Source: JADGOV01 sp963814355
GTDB lineage: Bacteria > Actinomycetota > Actinomycetes > JADGOV01
Direction of reading: 5' to 3'
Assembly: GCA_963814355.1 (NCBI GenBank)
Contig: CAWFCZ010000006.1
Span: 223,756-287,755, forward strand
Length of the DNA stretch: 64,000 nt
The first letter of the stretch is position 1, and each line of letters starts with the position of its first letter. A program made the translations under genes and the position numbers. The notes beneath the pieces are model-generated. The model was not told the DNA's origin. It saw only the letters and a list, made by a program, of their open reading frames with translations, and did not search any database. Positions 1 through 10,066 of this stretch are shown here, piece by piece.

Positions 1-1
1 G

Positions 2-91
2 GTCCGGCGGCTCCGTCGGCGCACCGGGCTGGATTTCGATCCGCACTGGTATCGGCATACCTACGTTATCTCCCGTGCCCGTGTCGCCTGA
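2..91 (+). pseudogene. C-terminal fragment of a tyrosine recombinase, truncated
   Basis: The window opens inside a reading frame that ends at TGA 89-91. Its last residues include HWYRHTY, which matches the H-x-x-R box of phage-integrase-type recombinases. The usual GH...Y segment that should follow is absent, so the frame is cut or frameshifted just after the HxxR box. It lies directly upstream of an intact recombinase and is probably the remains of a partner gene. The 5' part is outside the window. Confidence 0.5.
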
Positions 92-121
92 GCGACGTGC
101 GGCGATGCCGTCGGGAGAGGC

Positions 122-1309
122 GTGCCTGATGAGTATCCGGAACTTGTCGGTGCTGCCAGTTACGTTCGCCGGGTGGTGGAGCCAGTCGGTGTTTCCTTCC
201 GTGCCGAGCGGGCCGTCTCACCGGTGGACGGCAGCGAGTGTTGGGTCGTGCTCGACGCTGATCTTCTTCCGCATCGGGAGGCGGGCGAGTTCCTGCGGTG
301 TCTGAGTGGGGCGAGCCGCTCACCGCACACGATCCGCGCCTATGCCGGAAGGACGGCGTTCTTCTTGGGCTGGTGCGCCGCGCAGGGCGTGGATTGGCGG
401 CGGGTCAGCCTGGCCGAGTTGGCCCGGTTCAAGCACTGGGCGGAGGTGAGCCCGACCCGGGCGGGCAGGGTCCGGTCGGGGGCGACGGTCAATGCGATCC
501 TCACCGCGGTTTGCGAGTTCCTGCGTTTTTGCGGCCGGGCCGGGTTGATCGAGGCCGTGGTCGCCGACCGGTTGTCCGAGCCGCGCTGGCTGCGGTTCAC
601 TCCGCCGGGTTTCGACGCCGGCGAGTCCGGACAGTTCCGCGCGATACGCGCTCGAGTGTTGCAGGCACGCGCTGCGGTGCCGTTTCCCGAGGCGCTGACA
701 GCCGAGCAGTTCCAGACGTTGCTTGGTCGCTGCCGGCGGCCCCGGGAGCGCTTCTTGGCGGTGTTGCTGCACGACACCGGCCTGCGCATTGGTGAGGGGT
801 TGGGGTTGCGCCGGGCCGATATGCACCTGCTGCCGGACTCGCGCGGCTTGGGTTGTCCGATGGTGGGCGCGCACCTCCACGTGCGCCATCGGGTCAACCC
901 GAACGGGGCGCTGGCCAAGTCCCGGTTTCCGCGCAGCGTGCCGGTCAGCGACGCGGTGCTTGTCTGCTACGCCGACTATCAGCACGAGCGGGCCGCGCTG
1001 ACCGAGGAGGAGGGGTCGGACCTGGTGCTGGTCAACCTCTACCACGCGCCGCTGGGCGCGCCGATGTCCTACCGGGCGGCGAAGGGCTTCTTCGACCGGC
1101 TGGCGCGCGAGTGCGGCTTCCCGGTCCGGCCGCACATGTTCCGCCACACCGCGGCGACGAACTGGGTGCGGGCCGGGGTCGATCTTGATGTGGTGCAGGC
1201 GCTGCTCGGGCACGCCTCGCTGGCCTCGACGACCGTTTACCTGCACGCCCGGGACGAGGACAAACGCCGTGCCGTCGAGGTGGTGGCCTCGGGTGGTCGG
1301 TTCCGATGA
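122..1309 (+). CDS. Tyrosine recombinase, TnpA-like first gene of a Tn554-type trio
   Basis: This 395-residue site-specific recombinase starts at GTG 122. An N-terminal SAM-like core-binding region (about residues 55-165) is followed by the catalytic domain. Visible active-site elements are the first Arg box (HDTGLRIGEGLGLRR, near residue 220), the HMFRHTAA HxxR box (near 338), and GHASLASTTVYLH with the GH and the nucleophilic Tyr (near 365-375). Its stop overlaps the start of the next recombinase as ATGA, so the two are translationally coupled. The set of about 395-aa recombinase, 825-aa recombinase and small DUF6262-type gene matches the TnpA/TnpB/TnpC plan of Tn554-like elements. This gene appears intact. 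Confidence 0.88.
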   Translation: MPDEYPELVGAASYVRRVVEPVGVSFRAERAVSPVDGSECWVVLDADLLPHREAGEFLRCLSGASRSPHTIRAYAGRTAFFLGWCAAQGVDWRRVSLAELARFKHWAEVSPTRAGRVRSGATVNAILTAVCEFLRFCGRAGLIEAVVADRLSEPRWLRFTPPGFDAGESGQFRAIRARVLQARAAVPFPEALTAEQFQTLLGRCRRPRERFLAVLLHDTGLRIGEGLGLRRADMHLLPDSRGLGCPMVGAHLHVRHRVNPNGALAKSRFPRSVPVSDAVLVCYADYQHERAALTEEEGSDLVLVNLYHAPLGAPMSYRAAKGFFDRLARECGFPVRPHMFRHTAATNWVRAGVDLDVVQALLGHASLASTTVYLHARDEDKRRAVEVVASGGRFR

Positions 1310-3783
1310 GCGCACCCGCGCTGCGGGCCGTGCAGCCCGATGCCACGCCCGGCGGGGGGATCGAGTCGGGGTGGCGGCAGTGGCTGGCCTCGCGCCTGGA
1401 CCCGAGCTGGCGGCCCGGCGAGTGGGACGAACGGCTCGCGTTGTTCACCGGCGACCTGAGCAGCGAGCGGACCGCGGCGTGGGCATGCCGCACGCCGGGG
1501 TGCCCGAGCGCGACCCGCTACCACCACCGGCGCTGCAACAACTGCCGGAGGTCGCGGGCGAGCCTGGGTGTCGGCTGGGACCAGTTCGACGCCGACCCGC
1601 CCCGCCATCGCCTCCGGCCATCCGATCGCGGCGCCTGCCTGGTGCCCGGCTGTCAAGGCGAGCGGCACTGCGTTGGCCTGTGTTTTCGGCACGAGCGGTC
1701 GTGGCGGAAGGACCCGGCCGAGCCGGTCGCCTCGTTCGCCGCCCGCGCCCGGCCGCTGGTCCGCGGCGGGGACTGCCGGGTCTCGGGCTGTGGCCGGGAG
1801 GCGATCGCGCCCCGGCGGGGGCTGTGCCGGTTCCACGACCAGCGGGTGCACCGCCGCCACGACCTTTCGCGGTTCAGCGCCGAGCAGCTGGCGTCCTGGA
1901 TCGCCGCCGAGTCACCGCTGCTGGGAATCCACCAGTTCTCCTTGGCCGGGTTGGCGCCGACGGTTCGCCTCGAGCTGCGCTACGCACTGCAGTGCCGCGA
2001 CGCATCCCCACCACCGCTTGACCCGAGCGCGATGCGGATCTTGACGCGGCGGCTGGCCGGGACCCAGTCGATGCGCGATGCCAACGCCGTGGCCATCTGC
2101 GCATCCGGCGGTCAGCAGTACGACGCGATGATCCGCGGACTGTTTCGCGACCTGCGCCGGCACCTGGACCAGGCGTGGGCCGCGTTCACCGGCGTCGACC
2201 CGTTCGGCGGCGACGTCTGGCAGGTGGCGCTGCTCGACCTGCAGACGAACGCCTCGCGGCGCTGGCCGGCCACCCGCGGCGTGGTCGACTTCCGTGCCGT
2301 CGAACTTCCCTGGCTGCGCGAGGTGGCCAAGGACTGGGCCCGCGCCACTCGGCCGCATCTGCAGCGGCTGCGGGAAACGCTGCGCGCCTGCCAGTCCGCC
2401 TCGGTGGTGCTGGTCGCCGCCGGCCGGACCGACCCGACCGAACTGGGCGCCGGAGACTTCACCCGCATCGTCGCCGCACTGCGCGAGCAGCACCGCGATG
2501 ACGGCAGCTTGTACTCGGCGTCGCATCGCAACCTGCTGACCCACCAGTTCTGCGAGGTGATCGACCACGGCCGCGCCGCCGGTCTGCTGGCCGACGTGCC
2601 GGACACCTTCCGAGCCGTCCGCCGACGCTGGCACGTCGCCGAGCAGGCCAACGAAGACGAGCTCGGCAAGGCCCTGCCCGAGTCGGTGATCCGCCAGCTC
2701 GATGCCCACCTGCACGTGCTCGGACCGGCCGGCCACGCCGGCTCCATCAGCGGTGAGCAGCTGCGGGCGATGCACCAGACGATCTACCGCATCCTACGCG
2801 ACACCGGTCGCCGGCCGGGTGAGGTCACCAGCCTGCGGATCGGCTGCATCGAGATGATCGAGGACCAGCACAACCTCGTCTATGACAACCACAAGGCCGG
2901 CCGGATGCGCCGGCGGCTGCCGATCACCGAAGAAACCGCAGCGACCATTCTGGACTGGCAGCCTCAACGCGAGCGGTGGTCCACCCCGCCGGCGCAGCGG
3001 AACTGGCTGTTCCCCAGTCCACTGCTGCGCGCCCAACAGTCCCAGGGCCACCTCACCGCCTCGGCGGTCGCCGGGGCGTTCAAGGCCTGGGTGGCACGCA
3101 TCGGCCGCATCGACAGCGAGCTGCTCGGTCCAGACGGCTCGCCCGTCCCCTACGACCCGTCGCTGATCGTGCCGTACGCGCTGCGCCACTCCTACGCCCA
3201 ACGCCACGCCGACGCCGGCGTCCCCGTCGACGTGCTCAAAGAGCTCATGGACCACGTCTCGGTGACCACCACCATGGGCTACTACCGAATCAGTCTCAAG
3301 CGCAAGCAACAGGCCATCCGCTCGGTCGGGGCGCTGGCCACCGACGCGTCGGGCAGGCCAGCGCCGTTCACCGAGCCGGCGGCCTACGAGCGGGCGTCGG
3401 TGTCGGTGCCGTTCGGCAACTGCACCGAACCCTCCAACGTCAAGGCCGGAGGCGGTGCCTGCCCAATCCGCTTCCAGTGCGCCGGCTGCGGCTTCTACCG
3501 ACCCGACCCCTCCTACCTGCCGGCGCTCGAACAGCACATCGCCGAATTGCGCGCCGAACGGGAAACCGCGCGGGCGATGCAGGCCGCCGACTACGTACTC
3601 GCCAACCTCACCGCCCAGATCGAGTCGTTCACCGGCGCCGCCGAAACAATGCGCCGCCGACTCGCCGAACTCGGCCCCGCCGAGCGCGCCGACGTCGAAG
3701 ACGCCAGCCGGCTGCTGCGCCGCGCCAGGGCGGCCCGGCACCTCCCGCTGCTGCCCACCCCCTCGGCCGGGCACGCCGGATGA
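1306..3783 (+). CDS. Large tyrosine recombinase, TnpB-like second gene of the trio
   Basis: This 825-residue protein starts at ATG 1306, inside the stop of the previous gene. The N-terminal third carries several Cys/His clusters (CRTPGCP, CNNC, CLVPGCQ, CRVSGCGRE) that look like zinc-binding fingers. The C-terminal third is a tyrosine recombinase catalytic domain: RDTGRRPGEVTSLR (first Arg box), YALRHSYAQRH (HxxR), and HVSVTTTMGYYRI with the Tyr nucleophile. A further Cys cluster (CPIRFQCAGCGFYRPDPS) and a coiled tail follow, as in the long TnpB-type recombinases. It overlaps the next gene as ATGA. It should act with the upstream recombinase and the TnpC-like protein in directional transposition. 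No break is seen. Confidence 0.87.
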   Translation: MSAPALRAVQPDATPGGGIESGWRQWLASRLDPSWRPGEWDERLALFTGDLSSERTAAWACRTPGCPSATRYHHRRCNNCRRSRASLGVGWDQFDADPPRHRLRPSDRGACLVPGCQGERHCVGLCFRHERSWRKDPAEPVASFAARARPLVRGGDCRVSGCGREAIAPRRGLCRFHDQRVHRRHDLSRFSAEQLASWIAAESPLLGIHQFSLAGLAPTVRLELRYALQCRDASPPPLDPSAMRILTRRLAGTQSMRDANAVAICASGGQQYDAMIRGLFRDLRRHLDQAWAAFTGVDPFGGDVWQVALLDLQTNASRRWPATRGVVDFRAVELPWLREVAKDWARATRPHLQRLRETLRACQSASVVLVAAGRTDPTELGAGDFTRIVAALREQHRDDGSLYSASHRNLLTHQFCEVIDHGRAAGLLADVPDTFRAVRRRWHVAEQANEDELGKALPESVIRQLDAHLHVLGPAGHAGSISGEQLRAMHQTIYRILRDTGRRPGEVTSLRIGCIEMIEDQHNLVYDNHKAGRMRRRLPITEETAATILDWQPQRERWSTPPAQRNWLFPSPLLRAQQSQGHLTASAVAGAFKAWVARIGRIDSELLGPDGSPVPYDPSLIVPYALRHSYAQRHADAGVPVDVLKELMDHVSVTTTMGYYRISLKRKQQAIRSVGALATDASGRPAPFTEPAAYERASVSVPFGNCTEPSNVKAGGGACPIRFQCAGCGFYRPDPSYLPALEQHIAELRAERETARAMQAADYVLANLTAQIESFTGAAETMRRRLAELGPAERADVEDASRLLRRARAARHLPLLPTPSAGHAG

Positions 3784-4369
3784 GCACCGTCCGACCCGGA
3801 CACAACCCCCGCGCCGACGCGCTCCGCGCGGCCCGGTCGCGAGCAGCCAGGACAAGCGTCGACGCGTCCTCGACGCCCTACAGGCGCTGGAGAACACCGG
3901 CACGCCGATCACCGCCGCCCGGCTCGCCGCGGCCGCAGGAGTATCCGCCTGGCTGGTCTACGCCGACGGCGTCCGCGGACACCTCGACGCCGCGCGGCGC
4001 CGCCAAGCCGAGCACGACAGCCCACCAACCCCGGCGGTCCCCACGACCGGACGCGAACCCGCCAGCATGGCCAGCCTGCGCACCGACCTCGCCGTCGCCC
4101 GCGCCGAAATCCGCCGACTGCGCGCCGAAGGCGACAAGCTCCGCAACCGACTACGCCTGCACCTGGGCGCCGAGATCGAGGGACCAGAACGGGCCGAACT
4201 CATCGCCCGCGTCGCCGACCTCGAAACCAACGCCCGCCACCTGATCGTCGAACGCGACGCCCGCGCAGCAGAGGCCGACCAGGCCCGCCGCCAGGTCCGC
4301 GAACTCGAAGACGACCTCACCGCCGCACGAGAAAGCCTGCGCCGCATCATCCGAGAAACCAACACATGA
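3780..4369 (+). pseudogene. TnpC-like DUF6262 gene with a -1 frameshift near 3842
   Basis: ATG 3780 overlaps the stop of the TnpB-like gene. The first 21 or so codons (MSTVRPGHNPRADALRAARS) read in one frame. The rest of the protein, including the helix-turn-helix-like stretch GTPITAARLAAAAGVS and a long charged coiled coil (LRTDLAVARAEIRRLRAE onward), continues in the -1 frame to the stop at 4369. Joined, this gives about 195 residues with the layout of DUF6262/TnpC proteins: short basic N-terminus, HTH, coiled coil. One lost base near 3842 would explain it. Programmed frameshifting or a sequence error are alternatives. Confidence 0.72.
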
Positions 4370-4449
4370 CCACGCCGGCCTCGTGGCTGACCTGCCTCAC
4401 CTGCCTCAGACCACGAAACACCGCCCGACCAGGACACTTTCAAGATCGA

Positions 4450-4973
4450 CTACAGATAAACTGTGGCACCCGGCTGATCAACCAGGACGTGCCGCAGGAA
4501 GTCGTCCGCCGCATCCTCGACCACGACTCGGCGCAGATGACGGCCCACTACGCCCGCCTGCACGACACCACCGTCCGCCGGCACTGGGAAGCCGCCCGCA
4601 AGGTCGATAGCAGCGGGCGGCCGGTGGTCATCGACCCTGACGGCCCGCTCGCCGACGCCGCCTGGGCCAACCAGCGGCTCGGCCGGGCCACCCAGGCACT
4701 GTCCAACGGCTACTGCGGCCTGCCGGTGCAGCGAAGCTGCCCGCACGCCAAGCCTGCCTGACCTGCCCGATGTTGCTGACCACGGCCGAGTTCCTGCCCC
4801 ACCATCGCAGCCAGCGCCAGCAAACCGTGCAGATCATCAGCGGCGCCGAGGCCCGCGGACAGGTCCGGCTGGTCGAGATGAACAGGCAAGTGCTCGCGAA
4901 CCTCGACCGGATCATCACCGCCCTCGACGACGAGCCCGGCCCGGCAAGTGAGGAGGCCGCCAATGCGAGCTGA
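4450..4973 (+). pseudogene. C-terminal fragment of a second TnpB-like recombinase, frameshifted
   Basis: Only the tail of a TnpB-type recombinase remains. It runs GTRLINQDVPQEVVRRILDH, then MTAHYARLHDTTVRRHWEA with the Tyr nucleophile region, then a Cys segment (YCGLPVQRSCPHAK / ACLTCPMLLTTAEFLPHH). The first frame stops at 4761. The conserved continuation is in the -1 frame from about 4752 to the stop at 4973, so one base is missing near 4750. The 5' junction lies near 4450 and the upstream 80 bases are not assignable. It belongs to a second, decayed Tn554-like trio, in tandem with the first. Confidence 0.68.
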
Positions 4974-5384
4974 CAACACCGGCCACCTCACCGCCGCCGC
5001 CCGGCGACGCTCCCAGAACACCCGCCAACGCGCCGAAGCCGCCTGCGACGGCTCGATGCAGCCGGGAGACCGATCACCTTCGACGCACTCGCCCGCGAGG
5101 CGAACGTCTCCCGCTCCTGGCTCTACTCCCAGCCCGACCTGCGCTCGCAGATCCAGCGGCTACGCGACCAACAACCACCGCATCGCCACCGCATCCCCGA
5201 CCGGCAGCGCGCCAGCGACGCGTCCCTGCAACGCCGCCTCGACATCGCCGTCGAACGCGTGCGCCAGGTCGAAGTCGACAATCAGCGGCTCCGGCAGGCC
5301 CTCGCCGAAGCCCTCGGCGACCGCCGCCGTGATCGCGACACGCCGATCCGACGACGAACTTCTACCGTGATTGGACCATGCTGA
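4963..5384 (+). pseudogene. Second TnpC-like DUF6262 gene, frameshifted
   Basis: ATG 4963 overlaps the TnpB tail by 11 bases. It begins MRADNTGHLTAAARRRSQNT, the typical DUF6262 N-terminus. After about 30 codons the conserved part switches to the -1 frame near 5055 and reads RPITFDALAREANVSRSWLY, QPDLRSQIQRLRDQQ and a coiled coil, up to TGA 5382-5384. The position and direction of the frameshift resemble those of the copy at 3780. The last codons may already belong to the neighbouring junction sequence. Confidence 0.66.
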
Positions 5385-5459
5385 ACAGCCGTGTCGTGGA
5401 CACCGTCCACCGCGCAAACCCGCAGTTCAGCGCCACGATCGTCAGGAGACCTCAAGATA

Positions 5460-5738
5460 AGCATCGAGTCGTTGAACTTCCAACTCCGGAAGATCATCAA
5501 GAATCGGGGGCATTTCCCGAACGACGACGCGGTGATCAAGCTGTTGTGGCTGGCGATCCGCGATATCGAGGACAAATGCGCCCGCGCGCGGGCGGCCGAA
5601 GCAGAGAAGGGCGTCCCGAAGGGTCAGCGGGCCGCCCCCGGCCGGCTCGTCGAAGGCGCCGCCACCCAAGGGTGGAAGACCGCCCTCGGCGCGCTGTCCC
5701 TCGCCTACCCCGGACGGCTCCCCGAAGGCGCCCTGTGA
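5460..5738 (+). pseudogene. IS256-family transposase, C-terminal fragment
   Basis: About 92 codons of the C-terminus of an IS256 (Mutator-type) transposase: SIESLNFQLRKIIKNRGHFP through LAYPGRLPEGAL and a stop. It is almost residue-identical to the end of the larger fragment on the minus strand at 21448-21975 (one visible K/R change). The 5' junction is near 5460; the preceding 75 bases (5385-5459) match nothing I recognise. The catalytic Asp residues are missing, so it is inactive. Confidence 0.8.
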
Positions 5739-5937
5739 TGCCCGGCGCCGTCTACGAATGCGCCGGGTGCGGCGAGCGGATGCTCGAGCGCCGGTGCGAA
5801 GACTGCAACCAGTTCACCCGCAAACTCGGCCCAGGAGGGCCGTGCCCAGCCTGCGACGAGGCGATCCTCGTGGCAGAGCTACTCGACCAGAACCAAGATC
5901 AACCGGTGCCCGCTTACACAGGAAAGTTGACAAGCTC
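5738..5937 (+). pseudogene. Zinc-ribbon ORF carried behind the IS256 transposase, truncated
   Basis: ATG 5738 overlaps the transposase stop as TGATG. The product has three Cys pairs (YECAGCGERM, RRCEDCNQF, GGPCPACDEA), a small double zinc ribbon. The same ORF follows the IS256 fragment at 21.4 kb. In both places shared sequence ends at the same bases (GTTGACAAGCTC), before any stop codon, so the frame runs into whatever lies beyond. Its role in the IS is unknown. Confidence 0.6.
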
Positions 5938-6830
5938 TGGACCGGCGCCGGTCATGCGGTATCGGCGCGGACGGTGGCCAACCTGCTGAAGGAGTCCGGG
6001 TACAGCTTGCAGGCGAACATCAAAACCCTCGAAGGCGCCCAGCATCCCGACCGGGACGCCCAATTCGGTTATCTCAACGCCCAGGCGGCACAGTTTCAGG
6101 CAGCCGGTGATCCGGTGATCAGCGTCGACACGAAGAAGAAGATGCTGATCGGCAACTTCGCCGCTGCCGGTCGGGAATGGGAACCCGCCGCTGCGCCGAG
6201 GAAGAGGAATGTGCACGACTTCCCCGACCCGGCACTGGGCAAGGTCGCCCCCTACGGGATCTATGACATCACCACCAACACCGGCTGGGTCAACGTCGGT
6301 ACCGACGCCGACACAGGACAGTTCGCGGTCGAATCGATCCGTCGCTGGTGGACCGAGATGGGCAAGGCCGTCTATCCCAGCGCGGCACAGCTGTTGATCA
6401 CCGCGGACTCCGGTGGAATCCAACGGCTCCCGGCTACGGCTCTGGAAAACCGAACTCGCCACCCTGGCCACCGAAGCCGGGCTGACCATCACCGTCTGCC
6501 ACCTCCCACCCGGGACCTCGAAATGGAACAAAATCGAGCACCGGCTGTTCTCCGCGATCAGCCGAAGCTGGCGCGCCCGGCCCCTGGAATCCCACGAAGT
6601 GGTCATCGAAACCCTCAAGGCCGTCACCACGAAGACCGGGCTCACCGTGCACGCCGAACTCGACACCAACACCTACCCCCGCGGCATCAAGATCCCCAAC
6701 CAAGACATGAAAACCCTCGAAACAAAAGGAATCCTCACCCGCCACGATTTCCACGGCGACTGGAACTACTCCCTCACGCCCGACACCACGACACTCCCGA
6801 CACAACCCACCTAAAAACTGCGCGAGACCT
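5938..6830 (+). pseudogene. ISAzo13-family transposase fragment, 5'-truncated and frameshifted
   Basis: The frame starts abruptly after the IS256 end and reads VSARTVANLLKESGYSLQAN, DPVISVDTKKKMLIGNF, NVHDFPDPALGKVAPYGIYD and LLITADSGG. It then shifts +1 near 6414 and continues RLRLWKTELATLA, CHLPPGTSKWNKIEHRLF, TRHDFHGDWNYS to the stop at 6814. The D-D-E catalytic signatures of the family are recognisable by comparison with the copy at 33.0 kb. The right end, CTGCGCGAGACC near 6829, abuts the truncated gene that follows; this IS disrupted that gene. The N-terminal half is missing. Confidence 0.75.
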
Positions 6831-8221
6831 AAGCACCGCATCGCCGAGGATTACCTGCGCGAGCACACGGTCGGCGTTGGGGTGTTCTTGATCCTGGTGG
6901 CCCGGGCTCCGGCGCCGGTGTGGAAGGTCGCCCGCACCGCCGCCGGGGTGATCCGCAACCTGGAGAAGACCCGGCAGTTCGTCAACCACTACTCCTTCCA
7001 CATCATGGACCCCACCTGGGGCCACGTGACGATCAAGATGAGCGGGCATCCGCCGTTCGGCGCGCAGGTGATCCTCAACGGCCACGAGTACGTCGCCTGC
7101 GCCGGTCAGTCGGCGGGCATCGGCTTCGTCCAGGAGGGGAACTGTTTCACCCGGGTCGATGACCCCGCACGCCTGGCTCAGGTCGCAGACACCTTGTCCC
7201 AGCCCGGGACGATAGGGCGCCTGAGCCAGGTCATCGACCGGTGGATCTACACCGCGTGCCTGTGCTTCGGACTCGACCGCGCCGAGCAGGAACGCAGCGG
7301 CTTCGGCTACGGCTACTCGATCTACCAGGTCGAGTACAGCCGTAACCTGCTGTTCGCCTCCGGCGCGGTGATGGACCGGATCTTCGACGCGGTGGTGGAC
7401 CGCACCCGGTCCCGGCTGGACTTGCCGAAGGTGCGCACGCTGTTCGGCAGCAAGGGCCGTCCGCACCGTAAACCCGGCGCCGAACTGTCACCTCGGCAGG
7501 CGGTCGTGATCGAGAGACCTCGGTGGGACCTGACCATCTTCAAAGTCCACTTCGGGCTGTTGACGTTGAAGGGGTACACCAAAGGCGAACACGTCCTGCG
7601 CTTCGAGGCCATCGTGCACAACACCAGACAGCTCGGCTGCGGCCGGGTGCTCGCGCGCTTCCCCGAGATCGTCGGTCGACTGGCCGGGATGGTCGACCGG
7701 TTCACCAGCATGCTGGACTGTGTCGACGTCGGCTTCATCCCGGACGGTGTCCTCGACCAGCTGCCGTTGCCCTCCCAGATCGGGGCGACCCGAGTCGGAG
7801 GCGTCGACGTGAACAAGACCCGCATCCGCGCGGCGCTCGCCGCCGTGCTCGCGTTGGCGGTGGCGCCCGAGGGTTCACCGTCGCCCAATTCGCCGCCAAG
7901 GTACAAACCATGACAGGGCAGACCGACGCCGACTACACCAGCCGCCAAGGTGCCTACGACCTGCGCAAGCTGCGCGGCAAACAGCTCGTCGTCAAACCCG
8001 GCCGGAGCCGGCGCTACCACGTGCCAGCAGCCGCCGCCCGCACCATCGCCGCGCTACTCACCCTCCGCGACAAGGTCATCGCGCCGCTGCTGGCAGGAGC
8101 CCGCATCCCGCGACGGGGACGGCCGCCCACTACCCTCACCCGCGTCGACCGCGACTACGAAGCGCTCCAGACCGGTATGCAGACCCTCTTCCGCGATCTC
8201 GGCATCGCCGCAGCCGCATAA
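6831..8221 (+). pseudogene. Conserved gene of unknown function, copy 1: 5'-truncated and frameshifted
   Basis: The reading frame emerges from the ISAzo13 end at KHRIAEDYLREHTVGVG and runs to 7913. One base has been lost near 7873 (copy 2 reads a Gly-Phe where this copy reads GGTTC). The true C-terminus, AAKVQTMTGQTDADYTSRQG to LFRDLGIAAAA, continues in the other frame to the stop at 8221. It is closely similar along its length to the intron-interrupted copy at 24710/30915-32495. The C-terminal 130 residues look like a winged-helix segment (AYDLRKLRGKQLVVKPGRSR, RYHVP). I do not recognise the family's function. About the first 110 codons are absent. Confidence 0.7.
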
Positions 8222-8279
8222 ACAACTTCTTGTCGATCGACCTTCGGCAAGCCTCTAGGGCCAGCAGCAAGCCTCTGGT

Positions 8280-8622
8280 CCTCGGCATACATAAACCAAC
8301 GCTCGACGTGGACGGGCCGCGGCGTCGCCGCCCGGCGGATGCAATGAACGGCACCCACGGCCCAGTCGACAGTCGTCGCGCGATCCGGGATATCGGCGGA
8401 TTCCAGCAGTTGACGGGACGCCAGCTTTGGCTTGCGGAGGCGGGGCGGAATGAGCCCGGTGACGAGCGCCGTCATCACACTGGGAAATCGGTGCATGCTG
8501 TGTTGAACTGACCCCTCGTCATCCAAGAGCAGCGGAGCCACCAACGCGCTCCGCGGATCCGCCATGAGCGTTTCGAACAGTATCCGAAGGGATCCGGGCT
8601 CGGGCGCAGGATCGGGGTTGAG
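8280..8622 (-). pseudogene. Family 2 glycosyltransferase, 3' part, split by ISL3 and truncated
   Basis: Reading leftward from the ISL3 insertion, the frame gives NPDPAPEPGSLRILFETLM, PLLLDDEGSVQHSMHRFPSV, TVDWAVGAVHCIRRAA and ERWFMYAED. This is the classic middle of a rhamnosyltransferase-like GT2 enzyme (LNPD...GSLQHS...V.GA...RR.A...FMY.ED). The frame is cut after the AED motif near 8280, where sequence of the left mobile block begins. The last 60-90 residues are lost, so the enzyme would be dead even after IS excision. The 5' part is at 10067-10329. Confidence 0.75.
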
Positions 8623-10066
8623 GGCTCTTCGAACTTGAGGGGGAAGTGGCACCCTCAGCAGGCGGTGGCCCGGCGTTGTTGCCGGGTGCGGGCGAAGCGT
8701 ACCCGGCGGCGTTGGTTGTTGAGGTTGCGGAAGCCGTGGGCGGTCCGTGCCACCGTTTGACCGTCCGGTTCGTGGCCTCGGTTCCGGCGTTGGTGACGCC
8801 GGTCTGCAGGAACCCGAGCACCTCCGGCCACCAGGCTTCGATGGTGGCGGCGAGCCGTTCGAGTTCGGGCATGTCGGAGCGGGCGCACCAGTCGTTGAAG
8901 CGGTGCAGCCGGTGGGCGACGTCGTGGCGCTGCCCGCCGGTGCGGGCGGTGGCGAGCAGCGCGCGGAGTTCCTCCTGTCGATCCAGGCGGTGAGGATCTG
9001 CCCGCTCGGGTCGCCGTCGAGAAGACCGTTCCACATCGTGGTGAACTGTTTCTCGCTGAGCCGTTCCCGGCCGCGCAGCAGCCGGCGGCGGGCGGCCCAC
9101 GCCGGGTCGGTCTTTCGCCCGCGCCGGCCGTGGGTGTCCCAGGTGACGCGGCGGCGGACGTCGGTCAGCGCCTGGTTCGCCAGGCGCACCAGGTGGAAGT
9201 GGTCGGCGCGATCAGGGCGTTGGGCAGCGCCTCGCGCACGGCGGCCCGATACGACGCGCAGGGGTCCATCGCCACGATCGCCACGGCGTCCTTCCACTGC
9301 TGCCCTCGCGCGTCGAGCCAGGCCACCACCGCGGCGCTGGTGCGCCCGGCGGTCTGGCCCAGCAGGCCGCCGGCGCCGGCCAGATCGACGAAGTTGGTCT
9401 CGAACCGCTCGGTCAACCGCCACTTTCCGGTGCTCGGGTCCTGCACCCACACCGGCCGGCCGCGGCGGGTCTCATCGATCCCGAGCACCGCGGTCGGCGC
9501 CGGCTCGGCGATCCGCGCCTCGGCATGTGCGACCCACGCCGCGTGCCCGATCGGCCAGCTCACCAGGCCCTCGCAGGCGCCGCTGACCGCCATCCCGTCA
9601 GCCACCCGCCCGGCGACGTGGCGGCGCAACCGGCCGGTAAGTCGGGCGCCAGCCGGCACCTCCGGGATGGCCTCGGTGAACGCCTTCCGCGGGCAGCGCC
9701 GCTCCCGGGGAGAAGTACTGGGTCTTGTGCCAGCGCACCACCAACGCCGCCTCGCCGTAACGCAGATCACGCGGGCGGGTCGTGCGGCGCTGCCGCACGC
9801 TGGTGGAGAACACCCCGCACACCGGGCAGGCCGTCGCGCTCTCCTCCTCGGTCAGCACGTGCACCGTACGCGCCCCGTCGGCGGCGCGGACGACCTCACG
9901 CACCCGCACCCCGGGCAATCCGAACAGAATCGTCGTACCGTCTGGACTCACTCGTGGCCCCTCCGCTGTCGGCTCGTGAACACCGCCAGCGTCGAGGGGC
10001 CACGGGCTGACAGCCCGCAACCCAGCGACCTACAAGATCGTGTCGCCCCCCCCAGTTCCAAGAGCC
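8623..10066 (-). mobile_element. ISL3-family insertion sequence with exact 8-bp target duplication
   Basis: The 1444-bp element is bounded by imperfect terminal inverted repeats, GGCTCTTCGAACTT at 8623 and the complement of GGCTCTTGGAACTG ending at 10066. These are typical ISL3 tips. The 8 bases GGGTTGAG occur on both sides (8615-8622 and 10067-10074), a perfect target duplication of the length expected for this family. Insertion was into a GT2 gene. Removing element plus one duplication takes out 1452 bases and restores the GT2 frame. Confidence 0.88.
8655..9951 (-). pseudogene. ISL3-family transposase with several frameshifts
   Basis: Read from GTG 9951, the protein starts SPDGTTILFGLPGVRVREVV with the N-terminal zinc finger (ACPVCG) in one frame. 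It then passes through at least three other frame segments: VLGIDETRRGRPVW and AIVAMDPCASYRAAVREALP; ADHFHLVRLANQALTDVRRR; and HRFNDWCARSDMPELERLAA with NAGTEATNRTVKR. It ends GFRNLNNQRRRVRFA. All major ISL3 signatures (IDE, MD, D.FH...N, E.tNR.vK) are present but not in one frame. The exact target duplication suggests a recent insertion, so some of the shifts could be sequence errors. Confidence 0.78.
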
